Below, piece after piece: positions 9,880 through 22,109 of a stretch of DNA of 35,311 nucleotides (position 1 is its first letter; each line of letters starts with the position of its first letter). A model generated the notes under the pieces. It searched no databases. It was not told where the DNA came from and worked only from the letters and a program-made list of their open reading frames with translations. Source of the DNA: Pleurotus ostreatus/Saccharomyces cerevisiae fusant (taxonomy: Eukaryota > Opisthokonta); contig JAMQCK010000231.1 of the NCBI GenBank assembly GCA_024196135.1, positions 1 to 35,311 on the forward strand, written 5' to 3'. Both the position numbers and the translations under genes were made by a program.

Positions 9880-12800
9880 ATGATATCTCAGCAGACAGAG
9901 ATGGTTGAACCAGCAGTACAGATTCGCATGTCCTCTTCCTCGCGTACGGCGACGCCGACCCAGGAAAATCCAGGAGGTGAGTGTCTAGACGATTCGCTTG
10001 TATTCCATTCTGGGCGCATGGCGCTCACGTGGAGACGCGATCTCAATTTTTGGACGTTGGGAACTGGCAGCTTCCCCTCGCTGGCTCTTGTCCGATTCGA
10101 GATATTTCCGCGTGTTTTCGCGTCTTGAAGATGCCCCTCTGATTCCCTCTTTCTTTTTTCTCCAGATTTTCCGTCCTCCCCTCCTTCCTCTGGTGCGTGG
10201 CGAGCCGTACGCGACGACGTGTCCTGACCGATTCCCGCAGAGTCCCCCGTGCATGAGACGTCTGTAACAGGACCTGTAGCACAGGACGAACCGCGCCCGG
10301 GCGTGAAAGATCCGCCAGTTGGAGATCCGCACCGCGATGCTTTGGGAATGGCGCCAGACTCAGGACGATTGCCACCGCTCGGTCACCCACGACGCCCGCA
10401 GCAACCCCCGTCTTTATCGCAACGATCTCAGCGCCCCCTTCACTCAGATCTTGCGCAAGTCGGCACCGTCGGCCCCCCTCCACTCTTCGGCCAGCATGCG
10501 TACGCCCCCGCATCGGGCTCTCACTACAACCAGGGCTCTGGCTTCGCGAACCAATACACGCTCGCCCAGCCCCAGCAGTCTCTGAGCATGGTCCATTCCC
10601 CTCCTGCACCCTTCTTCCCCGGCTACGCTATGCCGCCCGACAACGCCATGATGCCTCAAAACATACACGGCAACTATCCCATGATGCAGCATCACGGCTC
10701 GGTGTACGGGTACCAGCGTCAGTCGCCGCCTGAAGGATCGCCAGCACCCCATACACCCTACGCCGGCGCAGGCCCATCCCAGGTGTACTCCCCGCAGGTG
10801 AATCCGTCCCCTCCGCCATTATCACCCTCGCACTCCGGCTCGCCCACGTACTCCGGTTCAGGGCAATTCCAGTCCTTACGTTACTCCACCCTCCCCAACG
10901 CTCAGTATGGCTATCCAGCTCCGCCGCCATCTTTCTCCGCCTCCCCACCCTTGTACCAGAGCCCTCCGTTCAACCCGGGATATGCGACTTATGCTCCTTC
11001 CGGTGATTCAGACGGCTCACAAGGAACCTGGTGGTTCATGCCCCACGCCGCATCGTCGTACGAGTCCGCGCAGCCGCCGTACCAATATACAATGGGCTAT
11101 CCACCGTCGCTGCCGCCGCCGGACTCGGACACGCCGCCATACACGCAACGGCATACACCAGCGCCCGTCCTCGCCTCGCCCGCCCCTTCGCCACGCTCCG
11201 CCGTACCAATGGCGTCGAGCGCCCGTCCTCCAGTAGTCCCGGGTAGCGTCTCCTCGCCCCTCGCTCTATCGCCACCGTCGTCGCAACAGTCGCCCAGGCC
11301 CGAAAGCAATAGCGGCAGCTCCTATCGCGCCGGTGGCAGCGAGCGAACGCCCGTGCGCCGCCCGTATCATCCGAATCCGCCCGCTCACCGTTCGGAGTGG
11401 GTCATGTGGGTAGGAAACGTGCCCTCGGACGCGACGCATGAGGAGCTCTACCGCTTCTTCAACGTGCCCTACGCTCCCGGCGAGACTACTACCGGCGTCG
11501 TCTCCATCTTCCCCATCTCGCGCTCGAACTGCGCCTTCGTCAACTACTCTGGCCAAGGCCCGCTCGAGGAGGCCATCAAGCGTTTCAACGGCAAGCAACT
11601 TCGTCCGAACGATCCACGGTGTCCGGGCTTCGTTTGTCGTGTGCGCAAGGTGGACGACGACCTCAAGGCGGGCGTCGGCGCGCAGCGAGGGATGGGCATA
11701 CACTCCAAATGGATCCGCGACCAGAACAAGAACAAGCTGAAGGCGGGCCCGCCATCGGTTGCCTCGGCCACGTCCGCCGCCTCAGAGGACGCGCCGCCTA
11801 CCACCCCATCCAGCGCCTCCGGCGACGTCGTCGCGGGCATGTCGAACCTCTCTATGTCCAGCGACGACCAATCCGCGACGACTGGCCTCAAGTCGAACAG
11901 CTCCGGCTCCTACGCGTCTACAAATTCCAGTCTTCTTGCGAGTCACTTCCCGAAGCGGTACTTCATCCTAAAATCGCTCACGCAGGTACGTCGCACGATC
12001 CCACCGTTGCCGAAGCCGCCGACTTATCGATACACAGTACGACTTGGATCTCTCGGTTGAGAAGGGCGTATGGGCGACGCAGAAGCATAACGAGGGCATC
12101 CTGGATCAGGCGTACCGCACGTCGAAGGATGTTTACCTCATCTTTGGCGTGAACAAGAGCGGCGAGTTTTATGGGTACGCGAGGTACGCGATTTTCATTG
12201 GCGGAGCTTAAGGTCTAGACACTAATTTTGTTTCGCTCTAGGATGGCGGGGCCTGTCAAGGGCGAGCGCAAGGTGTCGTGGGCCAGCCGTGCGGGCGACT
12301 TCTCGCCGTCGGTATCGCCCACGACCGGCCGTCATAATTCCATCACGGCTGAGGAGGGCATCGCTTCTTCGGCCGCCAAGTCGCCAGTCACCAACTTCCT
12401 GTCGCCAGCGTCGGGCCGCCTAGTCGACAACTCTCCTCTGCCGCTCAGTGGGGACTCATCAGCGCGGCTTACTGCCACTACCATGCAGCAGCCGCAGCCT
12501 GCGAAGAGCGCGCCAGCCGAGTTCGGCGCCCGCCACCAGCTCTCTCTGAGTATGCACCCGGTTGGGCGGCATACTCACGAGGACCAGCCGAGTCCCGAGT
12601 TTGCGCTCGACGAGACGGCGCCGCTCAAGGCGCAGCGGAACGCTCCGGCGAGTGCTACCACGACAGACGCGTCCGTGCGCGCGCCTGGTGAACGGGAGCA
12701 GTCTGAGCCGTCGAAGCCGTCCATTCCGTCACGTACTGACAGCGGCCGCGAGGAGACATGGGGCGAGTCGTTCAAGGTGGAATGGCTCTGCACGAAGCGC

Positions 12801-13105
12801 CTACCCGTGAGTACACGGTTCTTTCCTTTTCTCCGCTAGCGCTAACTCTATGGTAGTTTTTCCGCACGCGCCATCTCCGCAATCCCTGGAATCACGATCG
12901 GGAGGTGAAGGTGTCGCGCGACGGGACGGAGCTCGAGCCAGCCGTCGGGCAGCGCTTGCTCGACGAGTGGGAGAGTTTGGCGAGCGAGCCGATACCCTCC
13001 CCGGCGGCCGAAACCCCTGCGGCCAAGGATGCACCATCTCCAGCACCTAAGCGGACGACCCCGGCCGCACGAGAGCCCCGTCGCCGAGACGCCGGGGGTT
13101 CATGA
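9880..13105 (+). CDS. RRM and YTH domain RNA-binding protein
   Basis: Exons 9880-9976, 10166-10192, 10241-11985, 12038-12183, 12242-12806 and 12857-13105 give 942 residues. Residues 1-420 are Pro/Ser/Tyr/Gln-rich and likely disordered. An RRM follows at about 427-505, with RNP2 MWVGNV and RNP1 NCAFVNY. The YTH fold begins at about 613 (KRYFILKSLTQYDLDLS, then GVWATQKHNEGILDQAYR, VYLIFGVNKSGEFYGYARMAG). It is interrupted by about 155 low-complexity residues after KVSWASR and resumes with FKVEWLCTKRLPFFRTRHLR and NPWNHDREVKVSRDG. YTH domains bind m6A in RNA. The Trp of GVWATQ and the Trp of SWAS fit two aromatic-cage positions by comparison with known YTH proteins. A cytoplasmic or nuclear role in mRNA decay or processing is inferred. 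The 27-nt second exon is inferred from splice signals and phase only. Confidence 0.88.
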
Positions 13106-13889
13106 TCATGATATACGACGATCATTCAAAAACATCATCGCACGACCACTCACAATCCCGCATAAACGCATCGCATTCATCACGGCATCCACAGCATCTC
13201 GGTCTTTCCTCTCGTGAGTTGCTCAACCAATTGTTGGATTAGGGACTGGGTCGTCACACGTATTTCCTATAGTACGCTTCGCACTGTGCTCCGCGCAGCA
13301 TAATTTGCCAGTACTTACCTACTTACCATCATCCTCCCTGCTTCTCTGCATGGCATGATCTTGTCATTCACGAAACAAGTAATGTCGACGTCCTCTTCAC
13401 TGCACGTACCTTCTTTTGGATATTGCGAGGTACTCTCCGCTTGTCGCGCTATTTACTAGTCGCTGTCTGTTGTCCTGATTACCCAGTATGTAGCTATAGC
13501 TCTGCTCTCACCGTTTGGCACCAATACACGCATTCACGCCGCACTGTCTCGTCAGAGTATCACTGGCTTTGACTACGTTCTATGATCTTCGACCTTGAGG
13601 GAAAGTCCAAGTTGGAACTTGTGTCGAACACCGGCGTGCACGTGGATTCACGTGCGCTCGGCCCCGGATCCCTCGGATCAATTTCAATGACAGGCGCGCT
13701 GTCGCCGAACACCCTCTCTACTCCTCCCTTTAACAGCTCTCACGCTCGACTCCAGGCCTTGCTTTTTCCTTTTGGGTCACTTCATACATATCTTCGTTCG
13801 AAGAACTTGCGCCTCGCATTGTCAGCGAAACACCACAAACCGCCGCAAACGGAGCAAGATTCGACGCGCGCGCGGCGCAAGTGCACCTT
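13106..13889. other. Intergenic region between the YTH and BTB genes
   Basis: 784 bases holding the 3' end of the YTH transcript and the upstream region of the BTB gene. Short open frames overlap on both strands without motifs. No gene is supported. Confidence 0.45.
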
Positions 13890-15171
13890 ATGGCAAACAC
13901 GAGCTCCGCCACCGACACAACTCTTGCTGCAGATCAGTCCATGGAGTCCGACGCGTCGACACTCACCTCTGTCTCTGATGTCACCGACATAGGTAGACGC
14001 GGGCGAGATGCGGTATACTGGAGACCAGACGGCGATGCGGTTTTCCTCGTAGATGGCGTACTGTTCAAGGTTAGCTGCTTTCTCTGTGTCATACAAAGAT
14101 ACGCACATACAAGTAGATTCACAGCTTTCTCATCGGACGCGACGGCTCTGCATTCGAGGACATGTTCACTTTGCCGAACAAAGGCGACCTTGCCATTCGA
14201 GGCTCTGAAGAAGAGCCAATCGAACTGCACGGCGACTCGGCTGATCGGTTTCGAGCTTTATGTTGGGCATTGTACGCTCTGTACGTCCGTCGTGTATGAT
14301 ATGCACGTGATGTGAGCTCATGCCTGCCCTTAGCCCGACTGAGATACACTCACAAGCCACAACGGACATAGACCTTCCACGCATGCTGGACATCGCCGAG
14401 ATGGCCAACAAGTATCACTTCAAGGCATTCGAAAAATGGTCGATGGACATGATATCGAAGTACAGCCTTCGGAACAGAAAGACGCAGCAGGATTACTTGT
14501 CAACGAGCTGCCCGCCAGAGGTTCTCGCTCGCATCCTCCGTCTCACCGTACTTTGCCACCGGCAGACCTTCCAAACGCAAGTTGAGCGTATCTGGATAGC
14601 GCGGTTGAGCGCTTCGGACACCGCTTCCTTCACACACGCAATCGACGTCGCCGACAGTTTCGGTCTACGCGACTTCCAAGGGCACGCGTACTATCACCAG
14701 CTCCTCGCCATGAGCACCGACGCTACGCCCGAGTCTGGCGGCCTCGCTACGCGCTTCGAGCACCCCAGTCTGCACGGCGTGCAGCTGACGCGGCTGCTCA
14801 GCGGGCATTGGTCGCTGACGATGTTCTGGGCGCGCTTCGCGGAGCAAGGAGTGGTAGTGCCGGCGGCAAGCGGCTGCGACACTGCGCGCCACCATCCCAA
14901 TGTGTGCGTGAAGGCTTGGGAGGGGCGATGGGCAGAGGCGGTGCGCAGCGAGAAGGTTCTCGCTCTGCCGCCGTGCGATGTGCTGGGAAAGGGGCGAGCA
15001 CTACAGGCGATTCTTGCGTCGGACTCTGTCTCGCATGGGTGGACGAATGCTCATTGCCGTAGGAATGCGTTGCAGGCGCTCCAAGATACGCTCGACCAGT
15101 TGCAGGAGACGCTCGCAGACCATTTCCTTGGCCCCCAGAGGGAGGACGCGCCGGACGAGTTGATGGAGTAA
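13890..15171 (+). CDS. BTB/POZ domain protein
   Basis: Exons 13890-14069, 14117-14280 and 14334-15171 give 393 residues. After a Ser/Thr-rich leader comes the BTB core: DAVFLVDGVLFKIHSFLIGRD, then SAFEDMFTLPNKGD and RFRALCWALYAL, continuing as MLDIAEMANKYHFKAFEKWS. The length, the one-domain layout and the Trp-rich C-terminal half are typical of the large BTB families expanded in Agaricomycetes. Metazoan BTB proteins dimerise and often act as Cullin-3 adaptors; whether that holds here is unknown. The first intron uses the acceptor at 14115-14116, not the later AG at 14123-14124, because only it keeps Ile-His-Ser-Phe in frame. I chose the ATG at 13890; an in-frame GTG nine bases upstream is not a fungal start. 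Confidence 0.85.
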
Positions 15172-15493
15172 TTGCTTCTTGTACGTGCTTCGAGTTTCTC
15201 TATGTTGGACGCTCTATACACTATCCACTCCTTGCTTAGTTGGTTTTCACCGTGACCTGTAATCACCGCCTGATTGCAATGCCACATCGCAGTTCCCTGA
15301 TTCGCTGCGGCGAACACCGATTTGAGGACATCGAACACGGTCCGCGGATCCGAAGGTGCTGTCGTTGGGCTGGCGCTGCCCTTCCTTTCGTGCCACCATC
15401 TGCTTGCCATTCGATGGTTCTACATCGTCTGTATCTTGTATTGGCGCCACACTCGTCTCTACGAGAAAGCGGCTGCATTTCCTACCTCAAACC
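15172..15493. other. Intergenic region
   Basis: 322 bases between the BTB stop and the candidate start of the orphan gene. Nothing distinct is seen. Confidence 0.35.
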
Positions 15494-16185
15494 ATGAAGC
15501 TCAATTTTCCGAAACAACTTCTTGAGTACCTAAGCGCGCGGCCCGGCATTCCACACCAGGTCTCTGGATTGCTTCCCGGCCCTCGATTGGCCCAGGTATC
15601 GGTGGTTCTCTTTACATACTAGGATAAGCCGGAATGCCGTCTTCGCGCTGCTGAGGAACAGCTGGTGCCATATCACTTCTCACAATGGAAGCCAGTCGCC
15701 GCTTCACGCAATCCTGGCGGTGCAACGGTGGCCTGCCCCAAGTTTTCTACGCGTACCGCCGCCGATCTTCATCTCTGAATTGCAGCTCGAGGAGCTGATG
15801 CCGCTTCGCTGGTCTGAGAAGATAGCTGTCAGCGCCTTGGACCTCACGGCCGCACGGTCCACCTTGTACGTGAATACTTGCTGGGACTCATGCTGTGTGG
15901 AAAGGCGCTAACAGAAAGGTTTCATGCTCCCCTGCATTCCTTCTCGAACAAATTCAGGAGGGTTGGCCGAGCTCGGTGCCACCCGAAAGTCTGCTCTTTC
16001 GTGGCACCGGGCCAGATGCGCTGCACTTCTCGTCAAACCCGACCTTCACGAATGGCACCATTCTTCCTTTTCGGCTGGCCCCGGTGTGCTGGCATCCACG
16101 TCCAGGTCTGCCTGTTGCGCCCACAGACGCGGTTACAAGGTTTCGATCGGTACACTTCCTTTACGTCGCGCCTATACAATGCTAG
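15494..16185 (+). CDS. Small hypothetical protein, spliced, family unknown
   Basis: Four exons can be joined in phase: 15494-15595, 15656-15727, 15786-15865 and 15915-16185 (174 residues). Support is structural only. There are four short coding blocks, all joints keep phase, introns are 49-60 nt with GT donors and AG acceptors, and the long last block looks protein-like (SPAFLLEQIQEGWPSSVPPE, then NPTFTNGTILPFRLAPVCWH). The donors of introns 1 and 2 (GTATCG, GTGGCC) are weak. The C-terminus is uncertain: another intron beginning near 16134-16150 and ending at the AG at 16184-16185 would give a different tail. The start ATG may not be the true one. No signal peptide or known domain is visible. 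Confidence 0.4.
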
Positions 16186-16905
16186 TGGCTTCACGCGTCG
16201 ACTCCCACCCCTCCCTCGGCAGACGCCGTCCCAGAGGCGCTGGTTTCTCGTCCCCTAGAGCGGGGCTGGACACTGGCGTGGTGAATGCAGACTGGCAACC
16301 GGTTATAGCGCGTCGACGGCCCAAGGTCCAAGGAACGTCGGCTGGCGATGTCACTCAGTTCGGCAAGCCAGTGCCTCTTCTCGCGAAGTCAGCTCGCTCA
16401 CGTCCGTCTGTCAGGCCTTCTAAAGCCCGGCCGTACCGGCTGACCATGTCGATATGGGTGGTATAATCAGTCTGATGCGATTGAATGTCATCGTCCGTCT
16501 CTATACATACGCTTGCTACCGATGCTGATTGACAGGCTTACGGAGTACGTAGTGAGCCCCCTCTGCGCTACGATTGACCATACCACCTTGGCTATGAGAG
16601 GCTTTGGAGGCTTCAGGTGGTTGGGAGCCACTCGAAGCACGATCTGGGCTAGTTAGATAATCGCGCGGGGCGCCGAATCGCCGGGGCGGATGATAGTACG
16701 AACGAGCGTAGGGCGATGTGATCAGTAATACGACTTGAACCCCACCATTTCCATCCTTATTCTGTCCACATCAGCGCATCGAACGCGTCTGCGCTGGAGC
16801 CAAGCTGGAGCGAACAAGGTTATAGAACCCCGCAAACGCACAAACATATGTCAATAGACCCCGAATGCGCCATCACTCTTCCCCGACCGGCACCCTCACC
16901 TCCCC
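16186..16905. other. Intergenic region upstream of the AMPK beta gene
   Basis: 720 bases. The 180-codon frame crossing its first part (to 16466) has no motif and biased composition, so it is probably a chance frame or an alternative tail of the upstream orphan gene. The remainder is presumed promoter and 5' leader. Confidence 0.35.
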
Positions 16906-18601
16906 ATGGGCAACAGTCCCTCATCCCCCTCGCGCCCGCGCGAGCAGCGGCACGACCGCTCGTCGACTGCGTCTCTCTCACCGCGCCCCATCCGCCACAA
17001 CCGTCGCTCGCTCGAGCTGCCCGATCTCGTGCCCTCCCTCGCCCTGCAGAACTCCTTCCGCCGCCGCAACGACATTCCCCCGAAATCCGCCTCGATCCCT
17101 ATCCCTCACGCCGCACCCGACGACCCTGCGCAGAGCATTCGCCCTCAGAACGTCTTCTCCACCGAATCTATCCCAGGCTCCGCACGTCGGTCCTCGCGCT
17201 CCAGTCGTGGCAGTAAGACCAAGCGCGGGTCTGTGAGAGTGGAAGAAGTGGAGGTGCAAACCATTGAGGAGGTGTATGGGAGCGTGGATGAGCTTCCCCC
17301 ACCGCCTGTTCCTCCGGGGTCGTATGTGCCTGAGACCGTGCTCTCGACGATCCCCAAGGGCCTTGAGACGCGATCGAGGGTGTACGCCGACACAGACAAT
17401 GACACCCTGATGGCGAAGAAGGATACTCCGGATGGGACCACCCCGTCTATCACGAAGGTGGAATGGAAGGCACCTGCGAAGACTGTCTCCCTTCTACGAG
17501 CAGATGATAGCTGGGAGGGGAAGGTTCCCATGCATCAAGAGTGCGTACAGATGTTCATCCGCAGTTTGCTCTGACTGACTCACTACAGGGGGGATGGCTT
17601 CTATGTAGAGCTGGAGCTAGCACCGGGAACACACCATTTCCGCTTCTGCGTGGATGACCAAGTCCGCGTCGCAGACCATATCCCCACCACTGTCGATGAT
17701 AATGGCCAACTCGCAAACTACATCAGCGTTCTCGGTCGTTCCTCTGGCGACAGCAGCCCCGCCCCTACCCCAGAGTCGATACGGTCCCCCGCCCTCTCCC
17801 CTCGCCACGCACACGGTTACTCCTTCTTCACCACCACCAGCTCTACCGACAGCACCGACAACATCTACGAGCAAGTCATGCACTCGCTCGGCACCCACAA
17901 AGACTACCATACGCCCGTACCCGCGCCCCTACCACCACGAGGGCGAAAAAATCGAGAGAAGTGGACCTCGGAGATCCCCGAGGAACTTATCGCCGCAGCC
18001 AGGGAGGAGGACGAATATCTCAACGCTCAGCCTCATCAAAATGCGAACGGGCAACACGTTCATATTCAGGGCTTCCGGCCAGCGCCATGCGTCCCGCCAG
18101 CACCGAGTATGCCCAAGCACCTAGACCGGCTAATCCTCAACTCGTATCCCGTTGTCGTGCAGAGTCCGTCTGGCAGTCCGTCTCGAGGAGGTGGCATGCG
18201 CGAGCGCGTCGTCGATCGAAACACTCGTCGCGAGATACCCGGGATGAGCATGGTCACGACAGACGCTGAGGACCTCGAGCAAGGCATCCCAGTTGCGACT
18301 GCCAGCGGCACGAACCTGACGGCTGCGATGAAAAATGGCCACGCTCCTCGCACACCGACGACTCCGGCGCTGAAGGGAGGCGAACCTCGCGCTCCCGCAT
18401 TGGACGACAGCAGCGTTCTCCCTGTACCAAGCCACGCCGTGCTGCACCACCTATCTACCAGTTCCATCCGCAACGGTGTGCTTGGCGTGGGCACTACGAC
18501 GCGCTATCGTGACAAGGTAATTACTTGGTATCCTCGTCTCATCGCCTCTTCGCTCATCCTTCCCTCAGTATCTAACGACGATCTACTACAAACCTACGTG
18601 A
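16906..18601 (+). CDS. SNF1/AMP-activated kinase beta subunit
   Basis: Exons 16906-17540, 17589-18516 and 18569-18601 give 531 residues. It begins MGNSPSSPS, a classic N-myristoylation context also seen in animal AMPK beta and yeast Sip2. A disordered region precedes the glycogen-binding (AMPK1_CBM) domain at about residues 185-270 (KVEWKAPAKTVSLLRADDSW, GFYVELELAPGTHHFRFCVD). The C-terminal ASC domain is clear: EIPEELIAAAREEDEY, PPAPSMPKHLDRLILN, and SSVLPVPSHAVLHHLSTSSI with the terminal TRYRDKYLTTIYYKPT; the last exon supplies only the final ten residues. Roughly 100 low-complexity residues split the ASC domain. It tethers the kinase alpha and gamma subunits and directs localisation. The CBM lacks the usual GSFNNW motif and has Val where the second sugar-binding Trp usually sits (VDDQVR). 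Confidence 0.9.
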
Positions 18602-19026
18602 AGCTAGATGCCCTCTGTTGTACTATCAAAACCGCTTCGTGCTTGCTTTATTGTCTGTTGCTGATCACGACCCATCGCTCTTATGCTGTATCCCCCATCA
18701 CGCCCATTGCTCGCTATATAGACGCCTAATCGCTCATTGTTCCCGGAAGGTCGCTCATGTGTCCATAGTTACATTCGTCTCGGATCGCTTCGTGTACTCA
18801 TGGACTGCTTAGAATACCCCTGTACCATCCATCTACGGTGAACGAGAGTCTGTATGCTCTTGCATCATGATCTATGCATTTACACGACTGGCGTGACCTG
18901 CTGAACTTGGACTTAGCCAGACTTGATCGCGGCCATTGTTCTTTGATCTGGAATGCCTCCGTCGCGATCGCAGTTCACCACATCGCATGTTCGCTTTTTT
19001 CGACGCGTGCCTTGCTCCCAACCGCC
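18602..19026. promoter_or_regulatory. Intergenic region and AMP deaminase promoter
   Basis: 425 bases between the AMPK beta stop and the AMP deaminase start. A TATATA at 18715-18720 could serve as a TATA element about 300 bases upstream of the start codon, but its use is unproven. Confidence 0.35.
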
Positions 19027-22000
19027 ATGACCGACACGCCCCATATGATTGATTCGCCTAGCGGCAGCCCCGAGCCTACGACGCCGCGGGCGACAGAGGT
19101 GAACGCACCGAGCCTGTCGCAGCGATCGCTGGAGATGTACCAAGATGTGGGCCAAAGCACGCCTGGGCTGGAAGTACCACCGCCTCGCGATGGCTTCTTC
19201 GACTACAGCCAGGAGAAGTCGCTGCAGCACGTGCGATGAGTGTCCCTCTTACGGCTGTGCTGCTACTCATATGCGCCTCTCGCGGTTAGATCGAGGAAAA
19301 GTACTGGGCTCATCGTCGGGGATCGGACGCGCCGTCGGAGGCGACGTCGGCCGGCCACTCGTACGCGGGGCTTCGGTTCCAGCATCCCCCTGGCGAGCTA
19401 CCGACGGGGTCTAGTACGTTCGAAGAGGAAGAGGATGCGCACATCATGCCAGAGGTTAACGTGCATGCCCCTGGTACGTCGCACCAATGCTGGCTTTCGA
19501 CCCACTCGCTGAGGTGATGTTGTGTCCCCCAGACAATGCCCTCAATGCAGAGCTCGCTGGACTGTTCTCTGCGTTCCAAAAGTGCCTCGACCTTCGTGAC
19601 AAGTACATGCTTCGATCGAATCAGCGCCTGGGAGACAATCCGAAGGACTACGACGGGCAGTTCAAGGGACTGGACGACGCCCATGCCGACGTGTCTGGCA
19701 TGCGCCCGGGCACGAACTACGCGACTAATAATCCCGACAAGGTCGACAGGCCCGCGGAACCATGGAAAATATACCCTACCCCGCCGCCACCGCATTGGCA
19801 CTGGAGAGATACGGCTGCAGTGCACAGCGATAACACAAAAGTGGAGGAGTTCCGCTTCGAGAATTGCCACATTCCCGGCGCGCATGAATGGGACTTTGAG
19901 ATCGACGATAGGGGTGTCTTCCAGGTCTACAAGGATAATGCAGGTGAGAGGTACCCTCATGCTCCCGCTTGAATGATCCTGATGCATGTGGACAGAGCCA
20001 GACAAAAAGCCTGTCTTCGACATCCCCACCATTCGAGAGTACTTTGTCGACCTTGACTATGTGCTCGGCGTCATCTCGGATGGCCCGACGAAGAGCTTCG
20101 CCTTCCGTAGGCTGAAATACCTCGCCAGCAAGTTCACCATGTACAGCCTGCTCAACGAGTTCCAAGAACTTGCGGATATGAAGGTCCGTCCTTCGGTACC
20201 TCCCTACCTCCGGCCTGGCTAACGCTCCCCAGAGCGTCCCGCACAGGTACCTTGCCCCGTCCACGCACGCGCGCTGTCATACTAACGTACACGCAGGGAC
20301 TTCTACAATGTCCGCAAGGTCGACACGCACGTGCACCACTCGAGCAGCATGAACCAGAAGCACCTCCTGCGCTTCATCAAGTCGAAGATGAAGCGCTCGC
20401 CGGATGATGTGGTCATCTTCCGCGATGGGAAGGAGCTTACACTGAAGGAGGTATTCGAGTCGCTTAAGTTGACGGCGTATGATCTGTCGATCGACACGCT
20501 GGATATGCACGCGCACTCGGACTCGTTCCATCGGTTCGACAAGTTCAACTTGAAGTACAATCCGATTGGCGAGTCGCGGTTGAGGGAGATCTTCTTGAAG
20601 ACGGACAACTACATTGAAGGGCGATATCTGGCTGAGCTGACGAAAGGTACGGGGATGAGCTATGAAGCCCTCAGTCAGTGGCTAACCATCGCCAGAGGTC
20701 ATGACTGATCTCGAGCAGAGCAAGTACCAGGTTCGTCTAACATGCATGTTCAACGCAGGTCGCCGATTGACCCTGTCGTAGAACTGCGAATGGCGTATCA
20801 GCATCTACGGCCGATCCCTCGACGAGTGGGACAAGCTCGCACGCTGGATCGTGAACAACAAGCTCTACTCGCACAACGTTCGGTGGATGATCCAAGTCCC
20901 GCGCTTGTACGACGTGTACAAGTCGAATGGCTCGGTGAAGACGTTCGAAGACATCGTCATCAGTGAGTAGGCCTCACCTTACAGTATGGCTTGTGCTCAT
21001 CTAGAATCCAGACGTCTTCAGGCCGTTATTCGAAGTTACGAAGGACCCGACGTCGCACCCGGAGCTGCATGTATTCTTGCAACGCGTCATCGGCTTCGAT
21101 TCCGTCGACGATGAGTCCAAGACGGAGAGGAGGATCTACAAGAAGTATCCTTATCCGAAGCTGTGGGATACGTATCAGAGCCCGCCGTTCTCTTACTGGT
21201 GCGTCGTTTCTGTCCTTCTTCGTGCCCTATTTGACGTGCATCTAGGATCTACTACCTGTATGCTAACATGGCGAGCTTGAACAATTGGCGGAGGCAAAGA
21301 GGGTTCAGTAAGTGCTTTCCGCAGTGGCTTGCCTTCGCCTATTTGACACAAGATCAGACACCTTCGTCTTGCGCCCCCATTCAGGCGAGGCTGGCGACAC
21401 CGACCATCTGACCTCCGCGTTCCTCACCTCGCAGTCGATCTCGCACGGAATTTTGCTGCGCAAGGTCCCTGCGCTTCAATACCTTTTCTACCTCAAGCAG
21501 ATCGGTATTGCGATGAGCCCGCTCAGCAACAACGCCCTCTTCCTCACCTACGAGCGCAACCCGCTGCCGGACTTCTTCAAGACGGGGCTCAACGTCAGTT
21601 TGAGCACGGATGATCCGCTGCAGTTCCATTTCACCAAGGAGCCGCTGCTGGAAGAGTACAGTGTCGCTGCTCATGTGCGTGACGACATCACCTTTCGCAG
21701 GATCCACCTAATATATCCTCCCAGATTTACAAGCTCCCGCAGAGCTCGCTAGCCGAGCTTGCGCGCAACTCTGTGCTGCAGAGCGGCTTCGAGATGGAGA
21801 TCAAGCGTCACTGGTTAGGCCACCAATGGTATCTCCCTGGTGCGGCCGGAAACGATATTAACAAGGTTTGCATCCTCGGATCCCTGTATCCATCATCTAA
21901 CGCATTCCGTACAGACGAACGTGCCGAACATTCGCCTTACCTTCCGTCATGAGACGCTACTCGAGGAGCTCGACATGATTGCAGGCAAGATCGCCCTACA

Positions 22001-22109
22001 TACTGCACCAGCTACGAGCCGCTCCGAGGCAGATAAGCACCGCAGGAATCTGGTGCTTCCGTCTGTCGACAACCTAGCCGCGGGAGCGATGGCAGGCCCT
22101 CGCTCTTGA
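19027..22109 (+). CDS. AMP deaminase
   Basis: Thirteen exons join in phase: 19027-19230, 19290-19473, 19533-19943, 19996-20183, 20233-20246, 20297-20646, 20696-20730, 20782-20962, 21012-21198, 21246-21307, 21358-21674, 21725-21865, 21915-22109. The product is 822 residues. It hydrolyses AMP to IMP and ammonia in the purine nucleotide cycle, in the cytosol. Motifs include the zinc-binding HxH in [51 protein letters not shown], and the signature [20 protein letters not shown] with its catalytic Asp pair. Length fits fungal AMD1 enzymes. The 14-nt fifth exon encodes Ser-Val-Pro-His just before [12 protein letters not shown]. It lies directly after the AMPK beta gene on the same strand; both relate to AMP level, though co-regulation is only a guess. 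Confidence 0.95.
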
